64,000 nucleotides of DNA, taken from Dipylidium caninum. Taxonomy: Eukaryota > Platyhelminthes > Cestoda > Cyclophyllidea > Dipylidiidae. Location of the stretch: the NCBI GenBank assembly GCA_017562135.1, contig QEYB01000461.1:177829-241828 (forward strand), in the 5' to 3' direction. The position numbers and the translations under genes are program-made. This document shows, one piece after another, positions 38,280 to 50,138 of this stretch. The notes beneath the pieces were generated by a model, which was given only the letters and a program-made list of their open reading frames with translations, was not told the DNA's origin and made no database searches. The stretch's first letter is position 1. The number at the start of each line of letters is the position of its first letter.

Positions 38280-39280
38280 AGAAGGTGACAATCGGCGTCA
38301 CCGTCCAGCGTTGAAGTCTTGCAAAGTGTCACTTCGTTGAAGACGGCCCAAACAAGGTCTTTCCTGATTTTTTGGCGTCGCAGAGGCAGATTTGATCTTC
38401 TGGCCCATAATATCCCTTTTCGTGCCTCTCGCAGGGCAGTACTCATGTCCAATTTAACAAAAATTCACCTCTTTCTATGACTGCAAATTCGACATTTTCA
38501 AATTTTTTATTTGGCCCACTAGCGGCTCTATTTTATTGTTCGATGTTGACGTATTGACGGGACATTAAGCACGTAAAGTGTGAAGCGACAGTGCAGTCAT
38601 GGCTGCTGATGAAATTCATTGGCACTACTGTTGTTTTATACCACTTTCAACAAGGAAGAAATGCTACGGACGCGATGCACAAATTTCACTGGAATGAATT
38701 GCTGAAGGCGCATTTTCTGAAAGGACATGCGGAAGATGGTCGGACAACTTGGGAAGTAGTGACTTCGAGCCTTCTCATGGGCCACGTTGTGGGCGACCAC
38801 ATCGCATCAACGACGATGTTGTCGAGAACGTGTCGGAGCAAGATCCTTTGCTGTCAACATCGGAGATGGCGGAAAGGCTCACTTCACCTCGACTAACCAA
38901 TTCGGACCATTTCCGGAGGGCGGACTGGCGTGGAAGCATTCACGATGGGCGCCACACAGGAAGTAACTCAGGCGACTGTGGATGCTCGAGTCTTCACGTG
39001 CAAATCTCTGCTTGCCGGGACAATAGCGAGTCCTTCTTGGACCGGATTTCACAAGTGGACAAGAAAGGCGGGTTGCTTTATTTACGAAAAAAGTCGCAAG
39101 GAAAGACGCTTATTGTGAAGGTGGCGAACCCAGTTCCTTCCACTTCTGAAGCAAAATTTGACTCTGAGGAAGAGAGAATGTTGCGATGTTTATGGTGGAA
39201 TGTTCGCGACAGAATAGATTAGGAGTTTGTTTAAAACCAAAGGAAGGGCTCCATTCGGCCAAGTGTTGTCATCGAGTGGA
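37880..39280. repeat. Left arm of a 1.4 kb inverted repeat
   Basis: The arm runs from GACCGAATAGTCGGCTG to CATCGAGTGGA. Its reverse complement lies at 40590-41990, separated by 1.31 kb. It spans the right half of block X and most of the mariner ORF. Identity by eye is well above 90%, with most differences being one-base indels. Confidence 0.8.
38250..38276. repeat. (GT)n microsatellite
   Basis: About 13 GT units lie inside block X, 390 bp downstream of a second GT tract (37845-37863). In the copy at 50 kb the two tracts are fused into one. Confidence 0.85.
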
Positions 39281-39600
39281 CGATTTCAAGACAACAGTCG
39301 AAGAAAAACGGTTGGCCATGTAGAAGCCAAATGTTCGGCGCATGCGGCTTTGGAGACTGGGCAAAAAGTTATAGGGTGAGGCTAAGAAATTCTCTCGCAC
39401 CGACCATCTACCGCGGACTCAGCACTACCCTAGGAAACACTTGTTTTTGTCTTTACAAAGTTTTTGAAACGGGTAAAAATTCGAAAAGTGTGGGGCTGGT
39501 TCAAGTTTCGCATCAAAAGATGGAAAATTTTTCAAAAAACGGACATTCAAATTGCCTTTACGCGTATAAAAGTTATTAAAAATTGATAGCAATTATATTA
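38590..39600 (+). mobile_element. Mariner relic inside the composite unit, full length but broken
   Basis: The + strand carries the N-terminal HTH (IHWHYCC..., then in another frame STRKKCYG), SSDFEPSHGPRCGRP, SEQDPLLSTSEMAERL, the mutated first catalytic block and CLWWNVRD. The C-terminal part lies at 39310-39590: HLFLSLQSF, then SKDGKFFKKRTFKLPLRV and KLLKIDSNYIN, as at the end of mariner transposases. Up to about 39280 it is an inverted copy of the element at 40590-41275; beyond that point the C-terminal halves differ. Several one-base indels break the frame. Confidence 0.65.
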
Positions 39601-40179
39601 ATTAATGAGGTTTTATTGGCGGTGAGTGAAAATGTTTTCGCTTTATTCCAAAAATGGACAGAACCTTTCGGCAGAACTAGACACTCCACGTGAGGCCTGC
39701 GGTGTCATCAAGTGAGAAGGAAGACGGCGATGCCGACTTTGCTGACAAGTTTTACCTCACGTCAATGTCTTTGGCCTTCATCGGACACTTGGGTGGATAT
39801 ATTTTTCCCTCCTATTTTATAACCCCGTACATTTAGAAAATGATGGTGGTTGGGGCGGATTCCCTCACCCACAACTGCAAACACGTCAAATTGTCTGACG
39901 CGGGGAGTACACTGAACGAATGTGACAGCTCGTAGAAGATAACCTCGTGAAGTGTACGTGTGGCGGTGGGGATACCCGTGTCCCCAAACTGACTTCTCGT
40001 CTGGCGACCAGTTCTTTCAGTCTTGTCGAAAAGTGATGTTGAACGGAGAGTCGTTTTTGTTGATAGTCGATGATGTAAACAAGACACGCTAATTTGGGAA
40101 TCTCAGAGTTTGCTACTGTTTTTGCAGATTGCAAAAGCATGACAAACTCTTAAAGCCGTCCCGAAAAGTCACGCTCTTT

Positions 40180-41275
40180 TAGCTAGTATATTTGAACCAT
40201 GCCATTCGCCATAAGTTAGTCGTATTCCCAGTGGGTGAAAAAGTCCCCTTATTTATGAGGACGATTCTTTGTGAAAACCACGTAAATATATTTTGGTAGC
40301 TGTTAATGAAATTCCGTTTAAAGTTAAGCGAGAGACGTAGAAGCTTTAATGATACAGCGGCGATACACATCGAACTGCCTTGAAGTTTTTGCCCTTCGAA
40401 AAACGAGCGATTTTCGGAGTCGCGGGAACGGGTTGGTTGAGGCAGAATGTACCAGCCGCGTTCCGCAGTCTTTTGACGAGTCGCCAAAGCAGCATGTGGC
40501 CTGGCGTTTATCATTAGGCAATCTGATGCCCTTCCTAGCTCAATTAAATCGCGGATCCTCTTTTCTTACAGTGCTGGCTTTAAGTCATCCACTCGATGAC
40601 AACACTTGGCCGAAAGGAGCCCTTCCTTTGGTTTTAACAAACTCCTAATCTATTCTGTCGCGAACATTCCACCATAAACATCGCAAACATTCTCTTCCTC
40701 AGAGTCAAATATTCTTCAGAAGTGGAAGGACTGGGTTCGCCACCTTCACAATAAGCGTCTTTCCTTGCGTAACTTTTCGTAAATAAAGCAACCCGCCTTT
40801 CTTGTCCACTTGTGATCCGGTCCAAGAAGGACTCGCTATTGTCCCGGCCAAGCAGAGATTTGCACGTGAAAGACTCGAGCATCCACAGTCGCCTGAGTTA
40901 CTTCCTGTGTGGCCCATCGTGAATGCTTCCACGTCAGTCCGCCTCTTCCGGAAATGTCCGAATTGGTTAGTCAAGGTGAAGTGAGCCTTTCCGCCATCTC
41001 CGATGTTGACAGCAAAGGATCTTGCTCCGACACGTTCTCGACAACATCGTCGTTGATTGCGATGTGGTCGCCCACAAACGTGGCCATGAGAAGGCTCGAA
41101 GTCACTACTTCCCAAGTTGTCCGACCATCTTCCGCATGTCCTTTCAGAAAATGCGCCTTCAGCAATCACTTCCAGTGAATTTGTGCATGCGTCCGTAGCA
41201 TTTCTTCCTTGTTGAAAGTAGGTAATAAAAACAACAGTAGTGCCAATGAATTTCATCAGCAGCCATGACTGCACT
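40180..41275 (-). mobile_element. Mariner relic inside the inverted arm
   Basis: The minus strand from 41275 reads TYFQQGRNATDACTNSLEV, AFSERTCGRWSDN, later SEQDPLLSTSEMAERLTSP and ESFLDR. After 40590 it continues NARPHAALATRQKTAERGW, YILPQPTRSRDSENRS and FFEGQKL, which is the block around the second catalytic Asp and the LPHPPYSPDLAPSD region of mariners. The C-terminal half differs from the partner at 38.6-39.6 kb, so the arms join two different element tails. Multiple frameshifts make it inactive. Confidence 0.65.
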
Positions 41276-41990
41276 GTCGCTTCACACTTACGTGCTTAAT
41301 GTCCCGTCAATACGTCAACATCGAACAATAAAAAATAGAGCCGCTAGTGGGCCAATAAAAAAAATTTGAAACATGTCGAATTTGCAGTCATAGAAACGAG
41401 AGTGAATTTTTGTTAAATTGGACATGAGTACTGCCCTGCGAGAGGCACGAAAAGGATATTATGGGCCAGAAGATCAAATCTGCCTCTCGACGCCAAAAAA
41501 TCAGGAAAGACCTTGTTTGGCCGTCTTCAAACGAAGTGACACTTTGCAAGACTTCAACGCTGGACGGTGACCGCCGATTGTCACCTTCTTCGCACACACA
41601 ACACACACACACACACACGAGACATGCACGAGACACACATAAAATGAATCGTCAATTTCTTTTCTTTGCTCTCACCCAAACACGAATATTGTTGCCAACT
41701 TGTAGAGGGCTTTTCAGGGCCAACCTTGCCTGGAATCACCTTTGGAGTGGACGATGGATGGGAGAATGTCGGATTGGCGACGAGGAGAAGAGTGCTCGAG
41801 AAAGCTCCAACTCCCGCGTCTGGATGCATTGCACACCGCAGTTCTTCTAGGCAATTAGCCTAACGAGTCCTCCCGCTTGAGCGCCTTTTCAGCTGCGGTG
41901 ACAGTCATGTCAAGCGTAATTACTTAAACGTAGGTGGGGAGTGGAGGAGCCTCTGTGCTCTCGCACTCAGCCGACTATTTCGGTCACGGC
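40590..41990. repeat. Right arm of the 1.4 kb inverted repeat
   Basis: The arm begins TCCACTCGATGACAACACTT and ends CAGCCGACTATTTCGGTC. It is the reverse complement of 37880-39280. Its (CA)n tract at 41598-41620 is shorter than the (GT)n of the left arm. Confidence 0.8.
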
Positions 41991-42049
41991 AAACTGGTAT
42001 AGCGCAGGCAGACTTACCAAGGCGCACTTCGAAGTAAAACAAAGTTGAC

Positions 42050-42330
42050 TCGCATTAGTCTTAAGTGTGAAAACGACAGTGTAGGCGCAAATACTGCTGA
42101 AGTTCAACTACGCTACTCTTTTTTATACGAATTTCAGCAAGGGAGAAATGCTTCAGAAATATGTAGAAAAATCACTGAAAGTGCATTGGTAAAGGTACAG
42201 TTTCGGAGAGGAGATGCAGGAGAGCGTTTAGAAAAATTTATGTGCAGCATCAAGGCCACTTTGCGTCCCTTCTCGACATCCAGGCAGATATCAGCTTACG
42301 TGTCTACGGGGACACATTCATTTGCATAAC
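42050..42330 (+). mobile_element. Divergent mariner N-terminus followed by decayed block X sequence
   Basis: The + strand reads EVQLRYSFLYEFQQGRNASE and then RKITESALVKVQFRRGDAGE, a mariner N-terminal HTH. From 42243, AAGGCCACTTTGCGTCCCTT and the following CAGCTTACGTG-like stretch resemble block X at 37757-37830. The divergence indicates an older copy. Confidence 0.5.
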
Positions 42331-42713
42331 ACTCCACCGTCTGGTTAATTGAAGTGACGAGGAATAAATGGCGAGAAGGCAGAATGTTTGAAATGGAAAC
42401 GAAATAAGCCAGGGGGAAGAGGTGACAATAAACTTAAACCCTCCGATTTCCTCCGACATGAGATGAGGGAGCTGAAAATTAAAGCGTCCCTCGGCGTCTC
42501 TTCGTAGGATAGGGAGGATCGGACCTTCCCGCTGCCAAAAAGCAGAATAAAGTAAAGCGCCATATTTAGTTGCGCCTACACTTAACATTCATTCTCCAAC
42601 GTCCAACCCTCTAGTCACATACTAAGCGACACAGGAAGGGAAAGTGGAGCATAAGGTGGGCAAAAAATGAACTGAGAGAGGCCATATTTACGTCGAGGTC
42701 TAAACACCCTTTT

Positions 42714-42746
<33 letters not shown>

Positions 42747-44219
42747 GGCAACAGTATGTCTCGTAAGTGGAATTTTTTATGTGTCCGTGGGGAGACAGAA
42801 ACGGCCGAGCTTTGGGACTTCGATGGACTTAAGGGAATTTTACCACCTGTCCGGCGATGTCCACCTTTCGGCCTGAGGACCGCAATAATCCGTCCCCCAT
42901 GGCCTTTATTGCGGCTTAATTGTCGTAAATATGGCATTTGTCCGGGTGCTGCCACAATCCCTCGCTTCCGTCTACGTGGAGAGGAGGTGAGGAGCGGCGA
43001 TTAGAAGCGGCCTCCACCACAGTCGTTGTCAGCAGTAAAAACGGGTGGAAGTTAAAGTCTTCTCTCAAAGTGACACTGTTTTCGTGATTTCGCAGCACCT
43101 TTTAATTGTGGGCAGGTGCTAAATTGGGAAGATGTTATCCTCCTCGCCTATTGTGGCGTTGAGTTCGCTTGGAAGAGTAAAAACTGTCGATAGGAACGGC
43201 CAATTCGTTTTTGTACTCTGATTTAGGTGTCACAATTGTCAAGATTTTACGAAGGAGGGAGGCAATTTTGCCAATTTCTCGAAGAATTCCTTTTTCATTA
43301 GGGTTCCGGAGGTATTTCATCTGCCTAAGCGTCCATCACCTCAGCGTCCGGTGGATGACTCGACTGGTTTCGCTATGCCCGCCGAGGTTCATCATTTGGA
43401 ATCAACACAAATCGGCTCCAGGTATTTTGCCCTAAATCAACGCGGAGTAAAACTCAGTTTTCATCACACTGACTGGCCAAAGTGTGTTTAGCACTCAGCG
43501 CTGGGTGTAGAAACCTTCAATCCCCACGCGGAGATTCCTCTACACAGTCCGAAGACACAAGGGCTTTATTCACGGCCTTCGAAAGGAAGGTCCGAATACA
43601 GACAATTAGCATTCCGGATTCAGAAAGAGGTGGAGGAAATGACGCAAGTGAGAATGGCAAAATGCTACATATTTTGGTCCTCTCGCGCGGCCCTTCATGT
43701 AATTTGGGAAAAGCTCAAAATGGTGGCTAATCAGCTTTCGTGGAGTCAATCAAGTAGGCGGTTGAATCTTCCTCCGAGCTTCGTTTCAGAAAACGAACAA
43801 AAACGACAAACAACCACCCCGTCCGGGTACGTACCTTACAATTGTACTAAAAAACTGCCTAAACCTTAGGGTCAAATTCTTTTCAGCACTTCGGATTTTG
43901 TCTCATTATTTGGGATGCGTTCCGTAGCGTCCTGTATGAAAAAATCGACTCAGGTGATCAGAGGCCGAGCGGACAAAGACAGCCATAAGGTTGTCGTATT
44001 TCTGACAAGTCTGTCCCCTGACCTAATCGCACTCTTCTCTGAGATAACAACTCGATTCAAGCCAAACTGTCGGTTCAAAGACTGTCTAACTTTAAATAAG
44101 CAATTGGTTGCGGACACAGGGCAATTTGGTCGCAGTAGTAGCTTCCGCATTGACTAGTCCCATTTATTAGCGCGGAAGCTATGAAACGGGAGTTAATTAC
44201 AGGCAGAAACAAAAGGAAT
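42331..44219. other. No supported gene
   Basis: The interval holds a (CA)n microsatellite (42717-42748) and short frames without domains. Confidence 0.35.
42717..42748. repeat. (CA)n microsatellite
   Basis: About 15 near-perfect CA units, outside block X. Confidence 0.85.
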
Positions 44220-44520
44220 TTTTCACATCATTTATTATAATCGATCGAATGAAATTCCATTGGCATTTACGACTTTCCCCTAGCTGTCGGACAAGTAATA
44301 TATGTCTCTTTGAAAATATTTTTATTTTTAGAGCTAATAAATGATTTAAAGTCTTTTGTAACATCATTTTGGTTATTATATTGTTTTCCCCTAAAATAAT
44401 TCTTAATTACGCAAGAAGCAACAATCGGTGGGAAAAAAATTGAGTGAATGTGGAGGATGTGAAAGTATTTCCTATTACAGAGAAGTTAATCTGCCGAACA
44501 GTAATTAAAGTTTCACGTGG
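44220..44520 (-). mobile_element. Mariner C-terminal relic
   Basis: The minus strand reads DVTKDFKSFISSKNKNIFKE and then TYITCPTARGKS. This fits the mariner tail pattern FFASKxKxFFxxGIxxLPERWQK. The sequence at 44436-44515 also resembles 29805-29880, which belongs to another relic, in the same orientation. Confidence 0.45.
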
Positions 44521-46449
44521 TCGTTCTATGTTATTATGAGGTAGTTTTTGAGAAATTCTGGTTGTATTTTCCTCATAAACTTCTTCTCATGCATGACATC
44601 CACCTCACGGCAAGGGGACTCCGCCGCCGTCACGGTTCCGCCCGGCGGTTGTTGGAAGAAAATAAGGAAGGAATAATAGATGATCACTGCTTAGGCATTC
44701 CATCATATATTGACTACAATTTGTTTGTTTTTGGGTGGGATTTTGGCCTTAAAATGTGTCTTAGGGATGCAGTTTTATCTACCCATTTGCCCTTCCGTAA
44801 AATCCACTTCTCATCACAAATGACCATTTGATGTAAAAACGAGGACAATTGTGTATTACGAAGCTAAATAATGCACATGTCCTCTGACTTTGCCGAAAAA
44901 TAAAATTAAAATATAGTGCAAATACGAAAAGTTGTAAGAAATGAGTAATGAAAATATTGGGCAGGAGGGGCTGTTTTTCATAGTTTCCGATTAACGTAGG
45001 CTCCCATTGGGGACGGTCTTTTGCTTAATTACTCTTAGATTGACATTTCGTCTGCCCCCATTGGGACAAGCGCACCTGGATGCCCACTTTCTCAACTCCT
45101 AACTGCCCAGAACCATTTGGCCCGACCGTTTTTTGCCATTGGCAGGGGAAACACACTTACCGTTGGGTGATTCCGCTCTACTCGTGGTCGAATTAATGTG
45201 ACAGTTAGGCTGCTAACCAGTTTTGTTGGATTAAAATACAACTTCAAAGTCATTCTCGGCTGTGGGTAAAGAATGGAGCCACGTAGACGTCATTTCTTCC
45301 CCGAGTGCCACTTCCTCCCCCTTTTTTCTAGTTGTGTGTCGACCAACTGGCATCCTCATTGCTTTGAATATGTCTGAGGAACACAATCTCCAAAAATTGA
45401 AATGAGGTACTGATAAACCGTCTATACATACGAATTTTTTGGACAACTCCGCCCTGTGATGATACCAACGGCCACGGAAGTCGGAGGCCAACATCACGTT
45501 TCGGATTAGCAAGAGACCTCGTGGGGTGGACACGCTCGTCGGGGCTGTCCAGCAGCAAACAACATTTACTCGGCGCAACTGGAAGGAATGGTTGGATAGG
45601 CGAGGTGAGAATAGATAAACAGTCATAGATGAAGATAATGTTGAAGAAGTGAGACTCTCAACTCAAATTTCCATCTTATTTAAAACGACGATTAGAATGC
45701 AATTCTTGGATGTTAAGAGACAAAGTTGAGGTACATTTAAACGAAACCTTCCTATCCACCGGGGAGCATTTACCGATTCCATCCAATCAGCACCTACCTG
45801 GTAGTCAGAGCGGTAAAGTTAATTCCTTCTGAATTGCCCATGTAAAGCTAGGACTTCTGGGAACACCATCTACCCCGTGAAAGAGAAAGTGAGAAGACTT
45901 TTGGAGATGTGAAGTGCCAAGCAGACGGCGTTAATGCTCGCCCTATTTGGCCGGGTTGGAGAGGAGCGCAACCGGAGTGTGAGGAAATGGGCTAAGGGGA
46001 GAGGAGGGAAGGAAGGGACAGACTGACTTATAGGCGAGGAGTAGCCTCACATCTATCATAAACCTGAGTTTACTCAATTAGCGTCTTAGACACTGGGTGA
46101 GGGGTCTAGACAAGCCATAGAACACTTTAATTGCGGAGAGTCGTCTGCAGGAAGTAGAGTCGGAGTCTCGTAAATGAATGTGAATGAGTAAGTTGTTTTT
46201 AATGAAGTAGGAGCCTTCTTTTCTTCCCTCCTTCACCTTCGTCTCGCCATCTGTCGTTAGATCTTACAGCCTACAGACATCGGTGAAGCAGTAACAGTGG
46301 GAATGCGGTAGAAGGATTAGACGGGCGCCTTGTGGTGGTGGAACAAAACAGACCCAATCGTGGGGGGGGGGGGGGTGATGAAGACTCTAGTTGGCGGACG
46401 GGTAAATATACCGTCACACCAGCACGAGGGCTTCGGAGAGCTTCGGTGA
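44521..46449. other. No supported gene
   Basis: Frames at 44517-44831 (+) and 45231-45626 (minus) have no recognisable domain. A G-homopolymer (46362-46374) marks the right part. Confidence 0.35.
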
Positions 46450-47420
46450 GGAGTTACCCGGCCTTTAATTTCGCGGCAAGTTGGGAAGAATAGCGAAGAA
46501 GGGCAACCCTTCGTGGGGAGCATCGGTGGATTGCGGTTTTTAAGTAAGAATAAAAGTTCAAAATTTTTACTGAAAAACTATAATTTTGTACGATTATGTA
46601 GTGGCAATTTGCGCCGAGGACCTTTTGCCAACGTTTAGGCGGCGCCATAATTCCACGCTCATAAAATTTCTGATCTTTGCTATCCAAAAAACTGATTCAA
46701 CTGTGATTTGACATCAGTGACGTCCTTAAAGATTTTACCCTTGAAGGAATTCTGCATGGGTCGACATAAACGGCAGTCTGAAGGCGGAAGGCCAGAGTTA
46801 CATGGCGGAGGTGTCAAAGCATCCCAACTCAGATCCAACAACCCTTAGCGTGTGGCCACAGACGTGTGGGGCTTCGCATTGTCAACACCCTTGAGACAAT
46901 TTGCCACTTCTGGTCGCTTTGCTCGAATGGCATCGCTCATTGACTGTTTGGTAGACTTCCAGAGTGCAGAATTCCTTTAATGATCCAAAATGACTGACAG
47001 CGGAGCTTTTCTTGGTGAATCTCTGCTTTTGCTGTCGTCTGAGGCGGTTCATTTTACATCACCCACCATCTCTTTCCATTAACTTTCTTTCTAAACTGCC
47101 AACTTTTGTCGCCAGTTATTAGTCATGTCGGAAATGGATCAACATCGACGCAAATCACAGATGTTAATGCGTGGCACCAAGTAAATCGCCTCTAACTGGT
47201 AATGGAACCAAAGACCGAAATGACTTGACAAGGACAAAGTTTTTCATTAATTTCCCTTTCAATGCATGCATTTCATCCTCATTGAGCTTCTCAGCGACAT
47301 CACGTGTTGCGCTCTGACAATCTGCGTCGACAATAGCCTCGATGTGGATGGGTCCTCATCGGCTTCAACTAGACGCACGGCCAGATTGTTTAGCATTTTT
47401 CAATGAAACTCCACCACAAC
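46450..47420 (-). mobile_element. Mariner relic with recognisable catalytic and C-terminal blocks
   Basis: On the minus strand 46900-46700 reads DNAKPHTSVATR, LLDLSWDALTPPPCNSGLPP, SDCRL and MQNSFKGKIF, matching DNARPHxAxxT, the LPHPPYSPDLAPSDYHLF region and LQNFLNGKxF. The frame 46687-46454 then gives SKDQKFYERGIMAPPKRWQK, a typical mariner tail. The N-terminal half (46900-47420) has many stops. It differs in sequence from the 34-41 kb copies, so it belongs to another subfamily. Confidence 0.65.
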
Positions 47421-48477
47421 GGAATATGAATATGATTTCGAAAACTCTTTGAAGGGAGATTCGACTGCTATGAGTGATACTGTAGTTGAATAAATTTTAG
47501 GTATTGTCAATGGCGCCGGGGTTGAGAGGTCTTGAGATCGTCCCCTTCACCGTGGCAGCTTACAATAAAGTGCGTGGCACCATGGAGATTTTACGATGAG
47601 AGTCGGGCAAATGAGTTTATTTTCATCTCGGGCACAAAGATGCGGTCTTTGGCGAGGGAAGGCAAGGAACCACCCGAGGGTTTCATGAGTCCTTCTGCGT
47701 GGAAGGTTCTTGCCATGTTCTATGCCAACAAACAACAACAACAACACCGCGAACAACAACGGTAGCATGGAATCGCCTGTCATCCTACTTTCCCACCATC
47801 CTAATTGTGCTCTTTTCAACTTCTCCTTTGGTTATGCTTTTCCACTTTGACAAAGACAACGGTGAATCGTGTTGGCCCTTGACAAGACAAAGAAGCCCAT
47901 TGGGCACCACACAAACCACCGGCCTCCTTTCTCTTACAAGGGACCACCGCTACGGTTGTTCGTGTCAGGACGCGAGACTGCGCGGTCCAGAATTGGGGAC
48001 GGTGATGAAGTGGAGAACGAGTTCAAGGGAGAGGTGATGTCCATAGTCAGAGAAGAAGAGGCAAAGCCATGGTGAGGACCACGGGAGGACTGTTGACATG
48101 AGGTGGCGTGGCGAAACGTAGCGGTTGTGGAGGGTTTTCGTGGGAGCAAGGAGTTAGTGGCGTGAAACGCTGAATGCGAAGTAAAAAGGCGGCGAATGGA
48201 TTGTAGGTCTACACCAGGATCGGGCGTGAGGATGTAAGGAAGGGAGAGTGGGGGAGAATGAATGTGTGTCTGGGGGGTGGATGACATTGCTTGTTTCCTC
48301 ATTTAGCAATTGGCAGTGAGGCGAGACTGCAAACGAATGCGACAGGCGACGCAGTCTGTGCGAAGCCTCCCTGTGGGAGGTGGGAATATCAACTGCATTG
48401 AAGTCGAGACTGGCAGATTTGGCGTGTCCTTACAGGGGCGTGTGAGGCGCCTCGTCCACCTCCAATGTGCTGCCGCC

Positions 48478-48522
48478 CTCCAGAGGAGCCCTCCAGAGGA
48501 GGCCTCCAGAGGAGGCCTCGGA
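48478..48522. repeat. Minisatellite, about 12-15 bp unit
   Basis: CCAGAGGAGGCCT-type units repeat three to four times in tandem. The inverted copy at 63000-63045 has a related but rearranged set of units. Confidence 0.65.
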
Positions 48523-49254
48523 CACATCCAGACGCCTTGGAGTGCAACCACCACGCAGTGAGGACACGCGACCCATGAGATGGTGGAGCGCGGCCCTGCA
48601 TAACTCGCCCGTTAGACCGAGTCTCTTTGGGCTTGGAGACCAAACTGTCTCGACTCAGTCCTCCTCCAGCCAGTCCGCGTCACTTACGAGCTCGTGGCAC
48701 ACTTCATCCTGGCTGCACTTGGTGGTTGGGGGGGTGGGGGTGGGGGTGGGGTGTCTCGTGGTCCCCTCCAAACTGGCCAATCACAAGAGACGATGTGACA
48801 TCCTCAGTGCGACAACGACCGAGGGGCTTCATGCTCATCAACCGGAATGATTGCAGGGCAGCTGAGTCGAACCGACTCGTACTCGGAGGTGCATCATGCA
48901 CCCCGTGCTTTCCACCCAGTCTGATGCACCTCGCACGTGAGCCGACTCTGTCGGGCTAAAGTGGGGTAGGTCGACACAACCACCGGTTCGGCGCAGAGCC
49001 AGTGAGTGGTGCAGATGTGCAGCGCCGAAGGCGTAACGGAGGGCGGTTGGAAGGAGGGGTATGAGGAGATCGGATAGTATGGGAAAAGACAGAATGAGGT
49101 GGGTCAGGCGAGGGGAGGGCAGGGGAGTGGAAGGGAAGGGAAGGGAAGGAAAGGGAAGGGAGGCAGGGCAGGGGAGAGGGAGAGGAGAGGGAGGAGGACA
49201 AAATAGGGTTTTAGGCATGCATGGATGGAGGGAAGAATAGTTGAGGAGTAGGTG

Positions 49255-49290
49255 GAGCCGGAGGAGGAGGAGGAGGAGGAGGAGAGAGGA
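49255..49290. repeat. (GGA)n microsatellite
   Basis: GGA units lie next to the mariner fragment; the inverted partner is (CTC)n at 62228-62262. Confidence 0.8.
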
Positions 49291-49429
49291 GGGTGGGAGA
49301 AGGCGGACGCAGTGAAGAGGACACAGCGAACCAGCACTCGATGCGGCGTTCGTCAGCTCCACCAAACGCAACCACTGCAACGTGTGCGGAGAGAGACCGA
49401 CATCCTCACCGGTGCACATGGTCTTTGTC

Positions 49430-49715
49430 AACTCGCGTCTCCTGCTGGCGAACTTGGGCAAAATATGAGTTTCCACGGGAAGTTATGTCCGTTCTGGGAA
49501 TTAACCAAAATGCGCGTTTTCTCACCACCATATACTCTGCTGAATAACATAATTACCACTACTTTTTGACCTCTTCGTGTCCTTTCACAAAATGCACCTT
49601 CATCACACACTTTCAGTGAATTTGTACATGCTTTGATGGCATTTATGGCTTGTTGAATTTCGTTTAAAATACAGTGGCGCGAACCAGCTTCATCGGCAGC
49701 CACGGATGGGACACC
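49430..49715 (-). mobile_element. Mariner N-terminal relic
   Basis: The minus-strand frame MAADEAGSR...ILNEIQQAINAIKACTNS, then KVCDEGAFCERT, aligns with the N-terminal HTH of the 34-41 kb copies (AADEIHW, FQQGRNATDACTNS, AEGAFSERT). The catalytic part is not recognisable; low-complexity sequence follows instead. Confidence 0.5.
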
Positions 49716-49788
49716 ATCGCTTCACACTTGAGACCAACGCGAATCAACCTTGCTCCTGTAAATTTGCTACTTTAAATATGTGAATATC

Positions 49789-49789
<1 letters not shown>

Positions 49790-49840
<51 letters not shown>

Positions 49841-49848
49841 AACAACAA
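49790..49848. repeat. (CAA)n microsatellite
   Basis: About 18 CAA units in an almost perfect array. The inverted counterpart at 61670-61728 is (GTT)n broken by extra T bases. Confidence 0.85.
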
Positions 49849-50135
49849 CGGAGAGCCAATTGTGCGCTAAGTAAACATGAGCAACATGTCGAACTTTGTT
49901 GTCATAGAAACGAGTTGAATGTTGCGGTGGACCTCAGTTGTTTACTTGTAGTGAGAGACACAAAATGCGCCTTGTTAGGGCTTGATTCCTCACGAGGCAT
50001 GCGAAAGGACCACCTTCAAGTCAACGCAGCCAAAATCACGCCGCCTCACCCACGAAAGACCTTGTTGGCCGTCTTCAACGAAGTGACACTTTGCAAGACT
50101 TCAACGCTGGACGGTGACGCCGATTGTCACCTTCT

Positions 50136-50138
<3 letters not shown>

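Larger units (their letters stand above)
36878..38340 (+). repeat. Block X, copy 1 (leader of the composite X-mariner unit)
   Basis: This non-coding repeat precedes a mariner ORF. Its left part (36878-37845) is near-identical to the reverse complement of 50160-51138. Its right part matches the reverse complement of 41390-41990 and, in the same orientation, 60850-61445. Internal marks in order: a GGCCTGCAGCCCAGGCC palindrome region, (AGG)n at 37675-37705, (GT)n at 37845-37863 and (GT)n at 38250-38276. Open frames inside it are not conserved between copies, so I do not call a protein. Confidence 0.7.

Noticed and set aside
37837..38301. 154-codon minus-strand open frame with HTHTHT repeats
   Set aside because: The repeats come from the (GT)n microsatellite, and the frame is not kept in the other copies of block X.
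48838..49476. 212-codon minus-strand open frame rich in Pro, Leu and Ser
   Set aside because: It is produced by purine/pyrimidine low-complexity sequence; the inverted copy at 62 kb does not keep the frame.
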